Of a stretch of 64,000 bases of DNA, positions 8,602-15,980 are shown piece by piece (the first letter of the stretch is position 1; the number at the start of each line of letters is the position of its first letter). Origin of the DNA: Acidovorax sp. Leaf78 (GTDB taxonomy: Bacteria; Pseudomonadota; Gammaproteobacteria; Burkholderiales; Burkholderiaceae_C); NCBI RefSeq assembly GCF_001422735.1, contig NZ_LMLZ01000002.1:119624-183623 (forward strand), given 5' to 3'. The notes beneath the pieces were generated by a model, which saw nothing but the letters and a program-made list of their open reading frames with translations, ran no database searches and was not told the DNA's origin. Position numbers and translations under genes: made by a program.

Positions 8602-9452
8602 GGCATGGTCTCCGTTGCACAAGTGATGTCGCCCACCTGAATCTGCAGCGTGGGCGAAAACTGATCGTTCTCTCCGCGCGACGGTTGACCAAACGAGTAC
8701 CCCCGAGGATTGCAGACCACGCGAGTACTGTTCACTTCGTAGTCGAAGCTTTCGTGCGTGTGTCCATGGATCCAGAGGTTTGCGTTCCCCATCAGGTGCT
8801 CCAGATCGGAGACATAGGCTGGAGTCAGCGAATGCCCGGCGTAGCCCGCAGGAATCGAGCGGGGATGCGGTGCATGGTGCGTCACTACAATCGTTCGCGA
8901 CGGATCGCCGCTTTTGAACTGCTCTTCAAGCCAGGCGATGCTCTCTCGATGCCGACGCTGAGTCAGTGCGGGAATCACGTGTTTGGAACGCACCCAGTAG
9001 AAGTCGGCTGTCCCTGAGCTTCTGGAAAACTTGATCCTTTTGTAGTCCGTCATGCGGTGCTGGGCCTCACGCATGCACTCCTGCGCCGCGTCTGCCCCGT
9101 TGATCTCAAAGTCGGTCCACAGGCTGCAGCCCAAGAACCGAAACCCTCCGATCTCCACGCTCTCACGCTCGAGGAAATGGATGCCCAACTCGGCAGCCAG
9201 GGTGCGCAGATCGTGCAGGTGTTTGGTCCAGTCACGGGAGTAGAACTCATGGTTGCCGGCCACATAGATCACAGGCTTACCCGCAAAGGCCTGCGCAGCC
9301 CAGCGCAGGCCCTTGAGTCCCTCATCGATGTCGCCGGCGAGAACAACCACGTCCGCACCCGCGTCAATGCGCTGGCCTTCGGCATCGACCAATGGCAGTG
9401 CATGGTGGTCAAGATGAAGATCAGATAGAACGAGCAGTTTGAGCAGTGGCAT
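8598..9452 (-). CDS. Calcineurin-like metallophosphoesterase
   Basis: A 284-residue metallophosphoesterase with all canonical metal-site motifs in order: SDLHLD near residue 9, VVLAGDID near 37, YVAGNHEFY near 67, VVTHHAP near 195 and IHGHTHESFDY near 233. Such enzymes hydrolyse phosphomono- or diesters with two metal ions; the substrate is unknown. It has no signal peptide, so is cytosolic. The start at 9452 has AGGAG seven bases upstream; the longer frame to 9527 is not supported. It heads a three-gene leftward unit and is preceded about 180 bases upstream by one copy of a 21-bp repeat that also precedes the next phosphoesterase gene. Confidence 0.88.
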   Translation of the reverse strand: MPLLKLLVLSDLHLDHHALPLVDAEGQRIDAGADVVVLAGDIDEGLKGLRWAAQAFAGKPVIYVAGNHEFYSRDWTKHLHDLRTLAAELGIHFLERESVEIGGFRFLGCSLWTDFEINGADAAQECMREAQHRMTDYKRIKFSRSSGTADFYWVRSKHVIPALTQRRHRESIAWLEEQFKSGDPSRTIVVTHHAPHPRSIPAGYAGHSLTPAYVSDLEHLMGNANLWIHGHTHESFDYEVNSTRVVCNPRGYSFGQPSRGENDQFSPTLQIQVGDITCATETMP

Positions 9453-9766
9453 ACAAAGCTCCTGAGGCGGAGAACTCCTGTTCGGATCGGAGACGGACTG
9501 AGCAAAGACGAGCGCTAGTTGGTGCAATCAAGTGCATGCGCCCATGAAAGAGCGGCGCTTTTCCAAACTGCGGGGGGTGGCGCGAAGACTGGTGGGCATG
9601 TGGACAAGCTACCGGGCAATAGCGATCGTGTCTAGGGGGGGTCAATGCGCAACGAGTGCGAACGCAAGCTTCTCGAGGCACCTTCGCCACGACGGACGAG
9701 AGCTTGACCGGCAGGCGGAGCGGATGAGCAACTCCATCAACACTCCAGCAGTTGAGCTTGTAGGCC
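9453..9766. other. Non-coding gap between the two phosphoesterase genes
   Basis: No gene is seen in 314 bases. It holds one copy (9634-9654) of the 21-bp repeat described separately; read leftward that copy contains TTGACC, which with TATTGC 18 bases on could be a promoter for the 8598-9452 gene. Confidence 0.4.
9634..9654 (-). repeat. 21-bp direct repeat, copy A
   Basis: A run of seven G followed by TCAATGCGCAACG on the plus strand. Copy B at 10813-10833 differs at one base (20 of 21 identical). The minus strand reads CGTTG...ATTGACCCCCCC. Each copy lies upstream of a leftward metallophosphoesterase gene. Function unknown; a -35 element or operator is possible. Confidence 0.6.
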
Positions 9767-10426
9767 TCAAAGACATACGATTCCTTGGGTGACGTCCCAT
9801 CCCACGTTCACGAAGTGCGTAGTCTCAGTGGGAGCCAGCACATCCCGGTGCAAATGCCCGTGGTAGTTCACAAGCCGGCCGAAACTGTGCTCCACGGTCG
9901 CCGGATAGTGGCTCACGAAGACGTTCTGCTCCAGTGCATCCCTCCAAGCCAGGAACGGCACCAAGGCCTCGAATAGAGGGCGTTGTTCACCTGATGACAT
10001 CTCTGTGAGGTACCGGCATTCCCCTTTCATGGTGAGATCGTGGTTGCCGACCACCAGAACCTTTCGGCCAGGGATGCGCCGAACCCACTCCATCGCCAAC
10101 TGGTGGTCTCCCATCGCCAGGTCGCCCACGATCACCAGCCACTCGTCATCGCGGACCTTTCGGGCCTGGGAGACCAGGTGCTCGTTCATCTGCGAAACAT
10201 CGGTGAAGGGGCGGTTGCAGTACCCGATGACATTGGTATGGGACAGGTGCAGGTCCGCAGTCATCCACACCCGCTCACCGCGGACAAGCGCCTGCTGGAT
10301 TTCTGTGCTGACCGCGGTGACGACGTCGGGCTGCGCCAGCGACAACATGGTCGCGTGCACATCCGGGCGACTTCTCTCGGTTGCGAGAGTGCGCGTGAAG
10401 AGGTCCAGAGCGTTGTCGAACTCCAT
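9767..10426 (-). CDS. Metallophosphoesterase, YfcE-like small type
   Basis: A 219-residue enzyme whose metal motifs begin only near residue 57: TADLHLSHTNVI, then VIVGDLAMGDH, VLVVGNHDL, VSHYP and YHGHLH. The DLHLSH-N form and the GDLA/GNHD/HYP/HGHLH series place it with small bacterial phosphoesterases that act on unknown nucleotide or protein phosphates, different from the neighbour at 8598. The first about 55 residues are an extra helical region of unknown use. The start has AAGGAG five bases upstream, and this ribosome site overlaps the stop codon of a 16-codon leader ORF. Confidence 0.85.
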   Translation of the reverse strand: MEFDNALDLFTRTLATERSRPDVHATMLSLAQPDVVTAVSTEIQQALVRGERVWMTADLHLSHTNVIGYCNRPFTDVSQMNEHLVSQARKVRDDEWLVIVGDLAMGDHQLAMEWVRRIPGRKVLVVGNHDLTMKGECRYLTEMSSGEQRPLFEALVPFLAWRDALEQNVFVSHYPATVEHSFGRLVNYHGHLHRDVLAPTETTHFVNVGWDVTQGIVCL

Positions 10427-10435
10427 CTCGTCTCC

Positions 10436-10486
10436 TTAGTTGAAGAGAAACGAATGCAGGAACGACGGCGGGATTGTGAAAGGCAT
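10436..10486 (-). CDS. Putative 16-residue leader peptide before the phosphoesterase gene
   Basis: An ATG with AGGAG eight bases upstream opens the frame MPFTIPPSFLHSFLFN, whose TAA overlaps the AAGGAG of the downstream phosphoesterase start. The leader's own ribosome site sits in the 3' arm of a perfect 7-bp hairpin (10490-10510). The arrangement suggests translational coupling or a sensing leader. It is too short for any statistical support from coding bias. Confidence 0.4.
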   Translation of the reverse strand: MPFTIPPSFLHSFLFN

Positions 10487-10489
10487 GGC

Positions 10490-10510
10490 GGGCTCCTGTG
10501 TGCGGAGCCC
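10490..10510 (-). promoter_or_regulatory. Hairpin sequestering the leader ORF ribosome site
   Basis: Read on the minus strand: GGGCTCC, loop GCACACA, GGAGCCC; the stem is seven perfect pairs, six of them G-C plus one A-T. The second arm contains the GGAG of the leader Shine-Dalgarno, four bases before the ATG. It has no T-run and so is not a terminator. Confidence 0.45.
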
Positions 10511-10812
10511 GGTAGGGATGGCCTGAGGGGGGTATGTGCCAGGCTCCGCGGTAAATACTGCGGGCTGGTGGGATCAGAGAACTAGGTCTTCAACCGGATA
10601 CCAAGCACCGCTCGATGGTCGTGCTAACGACTATCGAGACAGGTCGGACGGAATGGATGCGGCGAGACATGAGAACGATCATCCAGGAGGGTTCGCGCCT
10701 TGTCAACAACGCAGCACGGCCGCTTGGAATGGGAGATGGGGAAATGCAAAGGGACGTCCGCGGCAATCCATCTGGACCAGCTGACCAGGTTTCAGTGCAC
10801 AGGAGGGAAGCC

Positions 10813-10833
10813 AGGGGGGGTCAATGCTCAACG
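10813..10833 (-). repeat. 21-bp direct repeat, copy B
   Basis: Seven G followed by TCAATGCTCAACG on the plus strand, one mismatch from copy A at 9634-9654. It begins seven bases beyond the stop of the leftward membrane-protein gene ending at 10840. Confidence 0.6.
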
Positions 10834-10839
10834 CTGAAC

Positions 10840-11490
10840 CTACTTCTCCAGAGTCTTTACTGTCACCCCACTGGGGATTCCATCTGTCCAATTGAGCGTC
10901 CTGTGGATGCCCGTTTGCAGGGCGGCATCAAGTCGTGCCATCCCGCGTGCCGCAGTTCGCTTGGTGTAGATCGCGATCGCGATCAGCGTGGTCAAGCCAA
11001 CGCCAAACCCAATCCATGCCGGAGTTTCTGAGCGATAGACGTGACCGTACTTGATGGATGCCCAGAACGGAAAAACAGGGACTGCCAGGAAGCCGAGCAC
11101 CGGCAACATACACCCGTTCGTGAAGGAGCCGCCGTAGTCCAGAGAAATGGACATGGAGCGTGCCGTATAGACGGACAGCTCCTTGGTCGCAGCGTTGAAA
11201 ACTGCGACGGGCGTGACGGTGTCTTCATCGCTCCACCCGACGTAGATGATGGTGACGTCCTGGCCATCCCTCAAAGGTATCAGTTGACCGAAGCGGCACT
11301 CTTTCTCGGTGCCGTCGGGTTGCTTGATCCACCAGGTGGTGGAGTGTCGATTGGAGTGCGTAAGGTGCGCTCTTTTTGTCGAGGCGGAATACTCCTCCCG
11401 ATACACCACGTCCGTGTTTTGTTTGACGCCATACGCCGTTCCTGAGATCCCGTAGACGACGAGGTTGCGCTTTCCGATTGGAATGGACAC
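10840..11490 (-). CDS. Unknown membrane protein
   Basis: A 216-residue protein. The first about 115 residues are soluble and beta-rich (VVYREEYSAST, GQDVTIIYVGWSDED). Two hydrophobic spans follow, around residues 128-148 (MLPVLGFLAVPVFPFWA) and 160-178 (IGFGVGLTTLIAIAIY), with a short loop between and a basic cytosolic tail. This resembles inner-membrane proteins with an N-terminal soluble domain of unknown function. It starts ten bases after the stop of the 11500-12039 gene, so both are probably co-transcribed. Confidence 0.65.
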   Translation of the reverse strand: MSIPIGKRNLVVYGISGTAYGVKQNTDVVYREEYSASTKRAHLTHSNRHSTTWWIKQPDGTEKECRFGQLIPLRDGQDVTIIYVGWSDEDTVTPVAVFNAATKELSVYTARSMSISLDYGGSFTNGCMLPVLGFLAVPVFPFWASIKYGHVYRSETPAWIGFGVGLTTLIAIAIYTKRTAARGMARLDAALQTGIHRTLNWTDGIPSGVTVKTLEK

Positions 11491-11499
11491 CGTTTCTCC

Positions 11500-12039
11500 C
11501 TAGTTTGCCGTTTTGGTGGTCTGAGTTGGGGATAAAGCGCGAGATGGCCGATCTCCATGTTTCCCTGCAGCGCGGTACATCAACTCGGTTTTGTGAAAGT
11601 CAAAGATTGAGTCCATGCCGCTGCAGTCAGCTAATTCCCGGCCGTCCTCCAGCACGTGGATCCAACCGCGGCATGTATCGCCACGAGGCAAAGACGCCTG
11701 GCACAGCCACAGCTGCGCGAGCGGATCCAGCGACCATTTACCAGTGCCGTTCACATGGCCTGGCGAGAGCAATCCAATGCGGGTGATCTCGCATTCCGGT
11801 ACCAGCCGCTCCAGCTCGGATGGGCCAGAAATCAACACACGGGATTGATCCGGGTCATCGGCGCATGCCACCTCGATCCAGAGACGGCATGACACCGAAG
11901 CCAATGCCATCTGGCGCCAGAAGCTGACGCTCCCGTCGAGTGCGGGAAAAAGCTGAACTTGGTGGTGGACTTCGGCAAAAAACACGGAGCTGGCTGTGGC
12001 GGCTGGCAGCCGCTCATAGGTAAATAGTCGATTTTTCAC
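11500..12039 (-). CDS. Unknown soluble protein
   Basis: A 179-residue protein if the GTG at 12039 is used (CAGG eight bases upstream); a TTG at 12057 would add six residues. No family recognised. It contains a central stretch with cysteines (VSCRLWIEVACADDPDQ) and a DUF-like GWIHVLEDGRELADC motif. It is divergent from the XRE gene at 12073, and the AAATAGT operator-like repeats at 12022-12062 overlap its 5' end, so its expression is probably controlled by that regulator. Confidence 0.5.
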   Translation of the reverse strand: MKNRLFTYERLPAATASSVFFAEVHHQVQLFPALDGSVSFWRQMALASVSCRLWIEVACADDPDQSRVLISGPSELERLVPECEITRIGLLSPGHVNGTGKWSLDPLAQLWLCQASLPRGDTCRGWIHVLEDGRELADCSGMDSIFDFHKTELMYRAAGKHGDRPSRALSPTQTTKTAN

Positions 12040-12062
12040 TATTTTGCCTGAACCCAAATAGT
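12022..12062. promoter_or_regulatory. Operator-like repeats in a divergent promoter
   Basis: AAATAGT at 12022-12028, its exact inverse ACTATTT at 12038-12044, and a third AAATAGT at 12056-12062. They sit between the leftward 11500 gene and the rightward XRE gene and are the natural binding sites for that XRE protein (inference). Confidence 0.5.
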
Positions 12063-12072
12063 TGGCCGGCCT

Positions 12073-12309
12073 ATGGCCAACATGTTCAAGACGCGGTACA
12101 GCCGCAGATATCGTCAGTTTCTGAATGCGCTCTGTGCAGCGCGGGAGTCCGCCGGGCTCACCCAGGTGGAGCTAGCCAAGAGGCTGCGGGTGAGCCAGTC
12201 CTGGGTCAGCAAGTGCGAACGGGGCCAGCGACGCCTGGATGTCGTGGAGTTGGAGATTTGGTGCGCGGCTCTTGGGTTGGAGGCGGCCCAGTTTCTGGAG
12301 TCGTTCTAG
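12073..12309 (+). CDS. Small XRE-family regulator
   Basis: A 78-residue single-domain Cro/C1 protein: LTQVELAKRLRVSQSWVSKCERGQRRLDVVELEIWC is a textbook HTH_3 with recognition helix SQSWVSKCERG. The protein is nothing but the DNA-binding domain plus a short N-terminal basic helix. The start could be 12073 or the ATG at 12082; neither has a clear Shine-Dalgarno. It stands divergent to the 11500 gene with AAATAGT repeats between them, the layout of an autoregulated repressor. Confidence 0.82.
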   Translation: MANMFKTRYSRRYRQFLNALCAARESAGLTQVELAKRLRVSQSWVSKCERGQRRLDVVELEIWCAALGLEAAQFLESF

Positions 12310-12520
12310 CTCTTCCATGCTCTGCGCCGCCAGGAGCAGGAGGGAAGACGCAGTTGCAGGGGGCCGCAGATGACCACCGTCTGCTGTGGTTGCGTTCGAT
12401 TTACTAAGCCATGCGCGCGGCGTTCTCGATCACCTGCAGATGATCAGTAATGACACCGCGAAGCTGTACAACGTGCCGCGCATGCAGAGCCAACGGTAGT
12501 GCCGGGCGGCTGCTCAGCTG

Positions 12521-12982
12521 TCAGGACTTTGCGGCCTGACGCATTTTCATTTCGGCCTTGAGTGGGCCCATCTTCACCAATGCTTCAATCTTCGCGAGTT
12601 GCTTGATGCGAGGCGTTACTTGTCCCTTCTCCCACCGCGAGTAAGACAGCTGTGAAACCGCGAGCAACGCTGCCATTTGGAGTTGCGTGGCACCGAGTGC
12701 ACTGCGCATGCTAGCCAGCATCTCCGGCGCAAATACGAACGCCTGGCGTGCAGTCCCTTCTGTAGAACTGGCTTGATCGATTGGTAGACCCGTGCGCACG
12801 GCGTTGAATTGGCTCTGGGCTGTTTTCAGCTGGGAAGTGAGGCTCTTCACTTCACGCTTGAGCGCCACAATTTCCGAGCGGTGGGTAGAGATCGCTTTGC
12901 GCATGCCCTGGAGTTCAGGCTTGAGTTCCTTTCGCGCCATGCGGATGACCTCTGCGCGAAAAGCGTTGGAAAACGTGTTCAT
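12521..12982 (-). CDS. Coiled-coil HTH (XRE-type) regulator
   Basis: A 153-residue protein. Residues 15-65 form a probable coiled coil (RKAISTHRSEIVALKREVKSL). Residues about 85-140 are an HTH like those of type II antitoxins: FAPEMLASMRSALGATQLQMAALLAVSQLSYSRWEKG. The arrangement of an N-terminal coiled coil before the HTH is typical of plasmid and phage small regulators. It is divergent from the unknown gene at 13088, about 105 bases away. Confidence 0.75.
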   Translation of the reverse strand: MNTFSNAFRAEVIRMARKELKPELQGMRKAISTHRSEIVALKREVKSLTSQLKTAQSQFNAVRTGLPIDQASSTEGTARQAFVFAPEMLASMRSALGATQLQMAALLAVSQLSYSRWEKGQVTPRIKQLAKIEALVKMGPLKAEMKMRQAAKS

Positions 12983-13087
12983 ACACCGATGGTAGTGGAT
13001 CGCTATGTAGAGTGCCCTCGGGCCGTGTCATTGAGGCTGGCGAAATGCGCTGCTAAGCTTCGACGTCCCCATCGACGTGAGACGGAA

Positions 13088-13399
13088 ATGAACGCTGAAG
13101 AACGAGAAGTTGCGCTGCAGCGCATGGAGCGTGCAGCCGATGAGTTCTACCGAAGTGCTGTGCAAATCGGCAACCATCCCTTCATTGAGTTCGCGGGTCT
13201 GATGAACGAGTACATCACGGCTTGTCGGCAAGCACACGCACAAGGGATTGACTTCAGCCAGTGCAGCAAGCACAACGGCATGGCCTTGCCACTGCACCCG
13301 GTCATGTCGGACTACATCAACGAGAAGCTGGAGTGCATTTTCACGGGCGCTAAGGTACTCGACGCAGAGGTGGCTGAGGCAGCTTTTCCTCCGCAATAG
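13088..13399 (+). CDS. Unknown small soluble protein
   Basis: A 103-residue acidic protein starting at the ATG at 13088 with GAGACGGAA before it. Mostly helical, with MERAADEFYRSAVQIGNHPFIEFAGLMNEY. No family recognised. The open frame extends upstream to 12809 but that part overlaps the 12521 regulator on the other strand and has poor codon character, so the shorter start is used. It converges with the endonuclease gene, 39 bases apart. Confidence 0.6.
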   Translation: MNAEEREVALQRMERAADEFYRSAVQIGNHPFIEFAGLMNEYITACRQAHAQGIDFSQCSKHNGMALPLHPVMSDYINEKLECIFTGAKVLDAEVAEAAFPPQ

Positions 13400-13438
13400 G
13401 GAGCCAGGCCGCGGGCATTGCTAGACGGCCTGAACAAG

Positions 13439-14233
13439 TCAGTGCTGGAGTCCGGCTTTCGGCAAGAAATCCACACCTGTGCGCTTCACCAGTTCCTGAT
13501 AGCTGATCGGCCGGCTCACTATCTCGCCTTCCTGATTTTCCTGCCAATGCGCCCAGGCCTTCTGGGTTGTAGCGTCGTAAACAAGCTTGTACAGATAGGT
13601 TGGCACCTTCACCCCACCGCCTCCGATGCGCGGCCCCGCATCAGTGAACACAGGGCCTGTGATGACGAACACGTCCCCTTGGGCCCGTCGCGCATAGTGC
13701 CGCGTATCCTGCTCGATCTTGTTCCAGGCACCTCCGTTGTGTTGCGCATTCTGTGGAACCATGTTGGCCAGGCTGAAGCTCTGCGCCATCGCTGTTGGAG
13801 TAGGCATGTCGCCTGCAGGCGCCATGTGACCCCGGCTGTATCCTGAGTGCTTGTAGTCTTCCAATTCAGCTCGCTCTGCGCTCGGTAGCCGCGCGTCAGC
13901 GAAGAACCGCTTCGCACGCTTCTCGTCGGCGTCTTCGACACTGCGGCGATTGAGGCGTTGCGCAACATAGACGGGCGTCTTGGTCGTGCCACTGTGCAAC
14001 ACTGCGAATGCCTCGTAGCACAACTCACGCAACTGGGGCCGAGATGTGATCACCGGTGGAATGCCGCTGGCAAAGAATTGCGGGCATTGCGCGAAGCTGG
14101 TCGGCTGCGGAGTGAGCAGCGCAGTGCTGTCGAACTGAGGAGAACGAGCCCAAGAGAAATGGGGGAGTGAGAAGCCGGCCAGTGACAGGGCCAGCACCGT
14201 GACCAAGCGCGTGGAGCGCGGCCTGAAGATCAT
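13439..14233 (-). CDS. Secreted DNA/RNA non-specific endonuclease (NUC family)
   Basis: A 264-residue protein with a Sec signal peptide (basic RPRSTR, then LVTVLALSLAGFSL, cleavage near WARS). The mature part is a beta-beta-alpha-metal nuclease of the Serratia NucA type: the SRGHMAPAGDM motif at about residues 130-140 carries the catalytic histidine (RGH, where NucA has DRGH), and the downstream NMVPQNAQHNGGAWNKIE carries the metal-binding asparagine. It should degrade DNA and RNA non-specifically in the periplasm or outside. A GTG at 14242 is an alternative start three codons earlier. Confidence 0.88.
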   Translation of the reverse strand: MIFRPRSTRLVTVLALSLAGFSLPHFSWARSPQFDSTALLTPQPTSFAQCPQFFASGIPPVITSRPQLRELCYEAFAVLHSGTTKTPVYVAQRLNRRSVEDADEKRAKRFFADARLPSAERAELEDYKHSGYSRGHMAPAGDMPTPTAMAQSFSLANMVPQNAQHNGGAWNKIEQDTRHYARRAQGDVFVITGPVFTDAGPRIGGGGVKVPTYLYKLVYDATTQKAWAHWQENQEGEIVSRPISYQELVKRTGVDFLPKAGLQH

Positions 14234-14709
14234 TCGATTCACAGTAGTAGGTGCAACAAAACGGAGCCCGATTGGAGCATCGTTCCCACCCTCTGGCGGC
14301 CCCAGATACTTAGACCCTGCAGGGATTTACAGCTGCTTGCAGCTCAGCTTCCAAAACAAACTGTGCTTCCAGAGGGAGCCCGGTTTATTTCGGCCAGTGG
14401 GCGGGATTCAAGACACTCCTCATGGCAGCAGCACCAGCGACATGCCGCCAATGCCACCACCATGGGAAGGCCCGCAACTGCGTCAATTACATGGCGCTGA
14501 TTTCGCCTGAAGGGATCGTGCCGGTGCGCACGGCTCCAGTAGCCAATTGACTTTCATGTAGTGTTGTGAGTGTCTGACTGACCTCTGTATTCACCGGCCT
14601 GCGTTCCAAACTAGGAGCTCGCCTAGTGCTTCGGCAGTGCAAATGCCGTGTGAGGCTAGGTTGAATGCTACTGCCGCCCGATCAACCTTCCGTGACTTTG
14701 TAGTTTGAT
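14234..14709. other. Gap between endonuclease and secreted unknown protein
   Basis: About 475 bases with only the 42-codon Cys/His-rich ORF at 14422-14550. No terminator with a T-run was found. Confidence 0.4.
14422..14550 (+). CDS. Tiny Cys/His-rich ORF (possible zinc protein or remnant)
   Basis: A 42-residue frame beginning MAAAPATCRQCHHHGKARNC. A CxxC followed by HHH and a further Cys resembles small zinc-knuckle proteins often found on phages. There is no good ribosome site, so it may be a remnant of a longer gene. Confidence 0.3.
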   Translation: MAAAPATCRQCHHHGKARNCVNYMALISPEGIVPVRTAPVAN

Positions 14710-15525
14710 TCATAAAGCGGGCTTCACCCCTTTTCCTTGCTCCATCAATGTATTGCTTTTTTGTTTTGCTGCGGCATCCGCCGCATTTTTTTCTGTTTGA
14801 AGCTGAGTAAGCATTCTTGCAGAATCATAAACAGTGATGTTGAAGTTGTTCACCAAACCTTCATCGCCACTTTGGTAAGATGATTCCGCAGCATTGATTT
14901 TAGCCGTTACCGAAAATGAACATTGTTGGGTGAAGGATTGCGGTGTATAAATAGGGTATGTGCCTTGATAGCCTGCAGATATTTCACTGAGTGAGGTCGT
15001 GCATGGACCGGCATCAGCTACGTGCCCCCCCTTACGAGTGAAAAGCTTTAGGTTGCGATCGAATTCCCATTCGCCTGTGCCAATGCCACCAGATAAAGAT
15101 TTGCGTGAAGGGGCACCGAATTTCTGCTCAAGCGCTTCCCAAGTCGCTTTGGCGGTTGGACGGGGTGTTTTAGGTGCAAAGGCCTGAGTACGGCTGACGA
15201 ACCAAACGGCATCAGATTTGTCAGCTAAAACGACAATGTGGTCCTTCTGAACGAATTTTTCGATGCTGGCGTTTGGTGCCATCGACCTAGCACCTGCATC
15301 TTCCCTTCCTACACTGATTCGCTCCCGTCCTTCGTAGCCCACAACGCTGCCATTGTTTTGCTTGAGTTCTTTTATAACCAGTCCTGGGCTAATGTTTGAC
15401 AAAGTCACTTTAGCCTCTTTCAAGGTTGACCCCATTTTGATACCGCCGATGTCAAATGACGGATTCGCGTTGCCCGTGATTGCGAATGAGGTGAAAGCCA
15501 ACAACGGCAAAAATTTAGAATTCAT
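14710..15525 (-). CDS. Unknown secreted protein
   Basis: A 271-residue protein with a short Sec signal (KFLPLLAFTSFAITGNA). The mature part begins SFDIGGIKMGSTLKEAK, a pattern seen in periplasmic proteins of unknown function. Four cysteines cluster in the second half (GPCTTS, QQCSF). It is the last gene of the leftward type VI island, 95 bases after the thioredoxin-like gene, with lower GC than its neighbours. A role in the effector island is possible but not shown. Confidence 0.65.
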   Translation of the reverse strand: MNSKFLPLLAFTSFAITGNANPSFDIGGIKMGSTLKEAKVTLSNISPGLVIKELKQNNGSVVGYEGRERISVGREDAGARSMAPNASIEKFVQKDHIVVLADKSDAVWFVSRTQAFAPKTPRPTAKATWEALEQKFGAPSRKSLSGGIGTGEWEFDRNLKLFTRKGGHVADAGPCTTSLSEISAGYQGTYPIYTPQSFTQQCSFSVTAKINAAESSYQSGDEGLVNNFNITVYDSARMLTQLQTEKNAADAAAKQKSNTLMEQGKGVKPAL

Positions 15526-15620
15526 ATTTGATTTAAAAATAGCAAGTCATTAAATTTTTCAAGGTTATGCTTTTAGCAATAACATCCGGCGCTTGATGAG
15601 CCTTTTAAATTGAGGGATCG

Positions 15621-15980
15621 CTATGCCCAATCCTCAGCCGTTAGCCTCTGATAAATTTGCGCGGCTGGGATCTCGTTATTTTCGAAAGAGGAATTGCCTT
15701 GAGGATCTTTGATCGTCGACAGTTGCCCATCTTCGTATTGAAGACGTAAGGGCAGGTCATGAGGAACGTAGGCCCCGAGAAATGCGGCATGCTCTTCCAC
15801 ATCCAGCCAAACGTAGTTTTGATTCGGTGAGGAGCGCATAGCCTGCTGATCAAAAATTGGCAAGTAGTCCCGGCACTTCTGACACCAAGCCACAGCACCG
15901 ATAACCACTATCAATTGGGCGCCAGGCTGCGCTAAACGCTGTGCAAGGGTTTGAGCGTCGCTCCAAGGATCCAGCCTCAT
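15621..15980 (-). CDS. Thioredoxin-fold protein with WCxxC motif
   Basis: A 119-residue thioredoxin-like protein: LIVVIGAVAWCQKCRDYLPIF carries the redox site W-C-Q-K-C, and HDLPLRLQYEDGQL supplies a cis-proline-like segment. No signal peptide, hence cytosolic. It may reduce or help fold effectors of the island, but this is inference from position. Its ATG overlaps the TGA of the TIGR02270 gene by four bases (ATGA), so it is translationally coupled to the type VI accessory genes. Confidence 0.8.
   Translation of the reverse strand: MRLDPWSDAQTLAQRLAQPGAQLIVVIGAVAWCQKCRDYLPIFDQQAMRSSPNQNYVWLDVEEHAAFLGAYVPHDLPLRLQYEDGQLSTIKDPQGNSSFENNEIPAAQIYQRLTAEDWA

Larger units (their letters stand above)
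10487..10839. other. Gap of about 350 bases upstream of the leader ORF
   Basis: Apart from the hairpin at 10490-10510 and repeat copy B at 10813-10833 nothing is recognised. The plus-strand ORFs here show no family resemblance and are not called. Confidence 0.4.
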
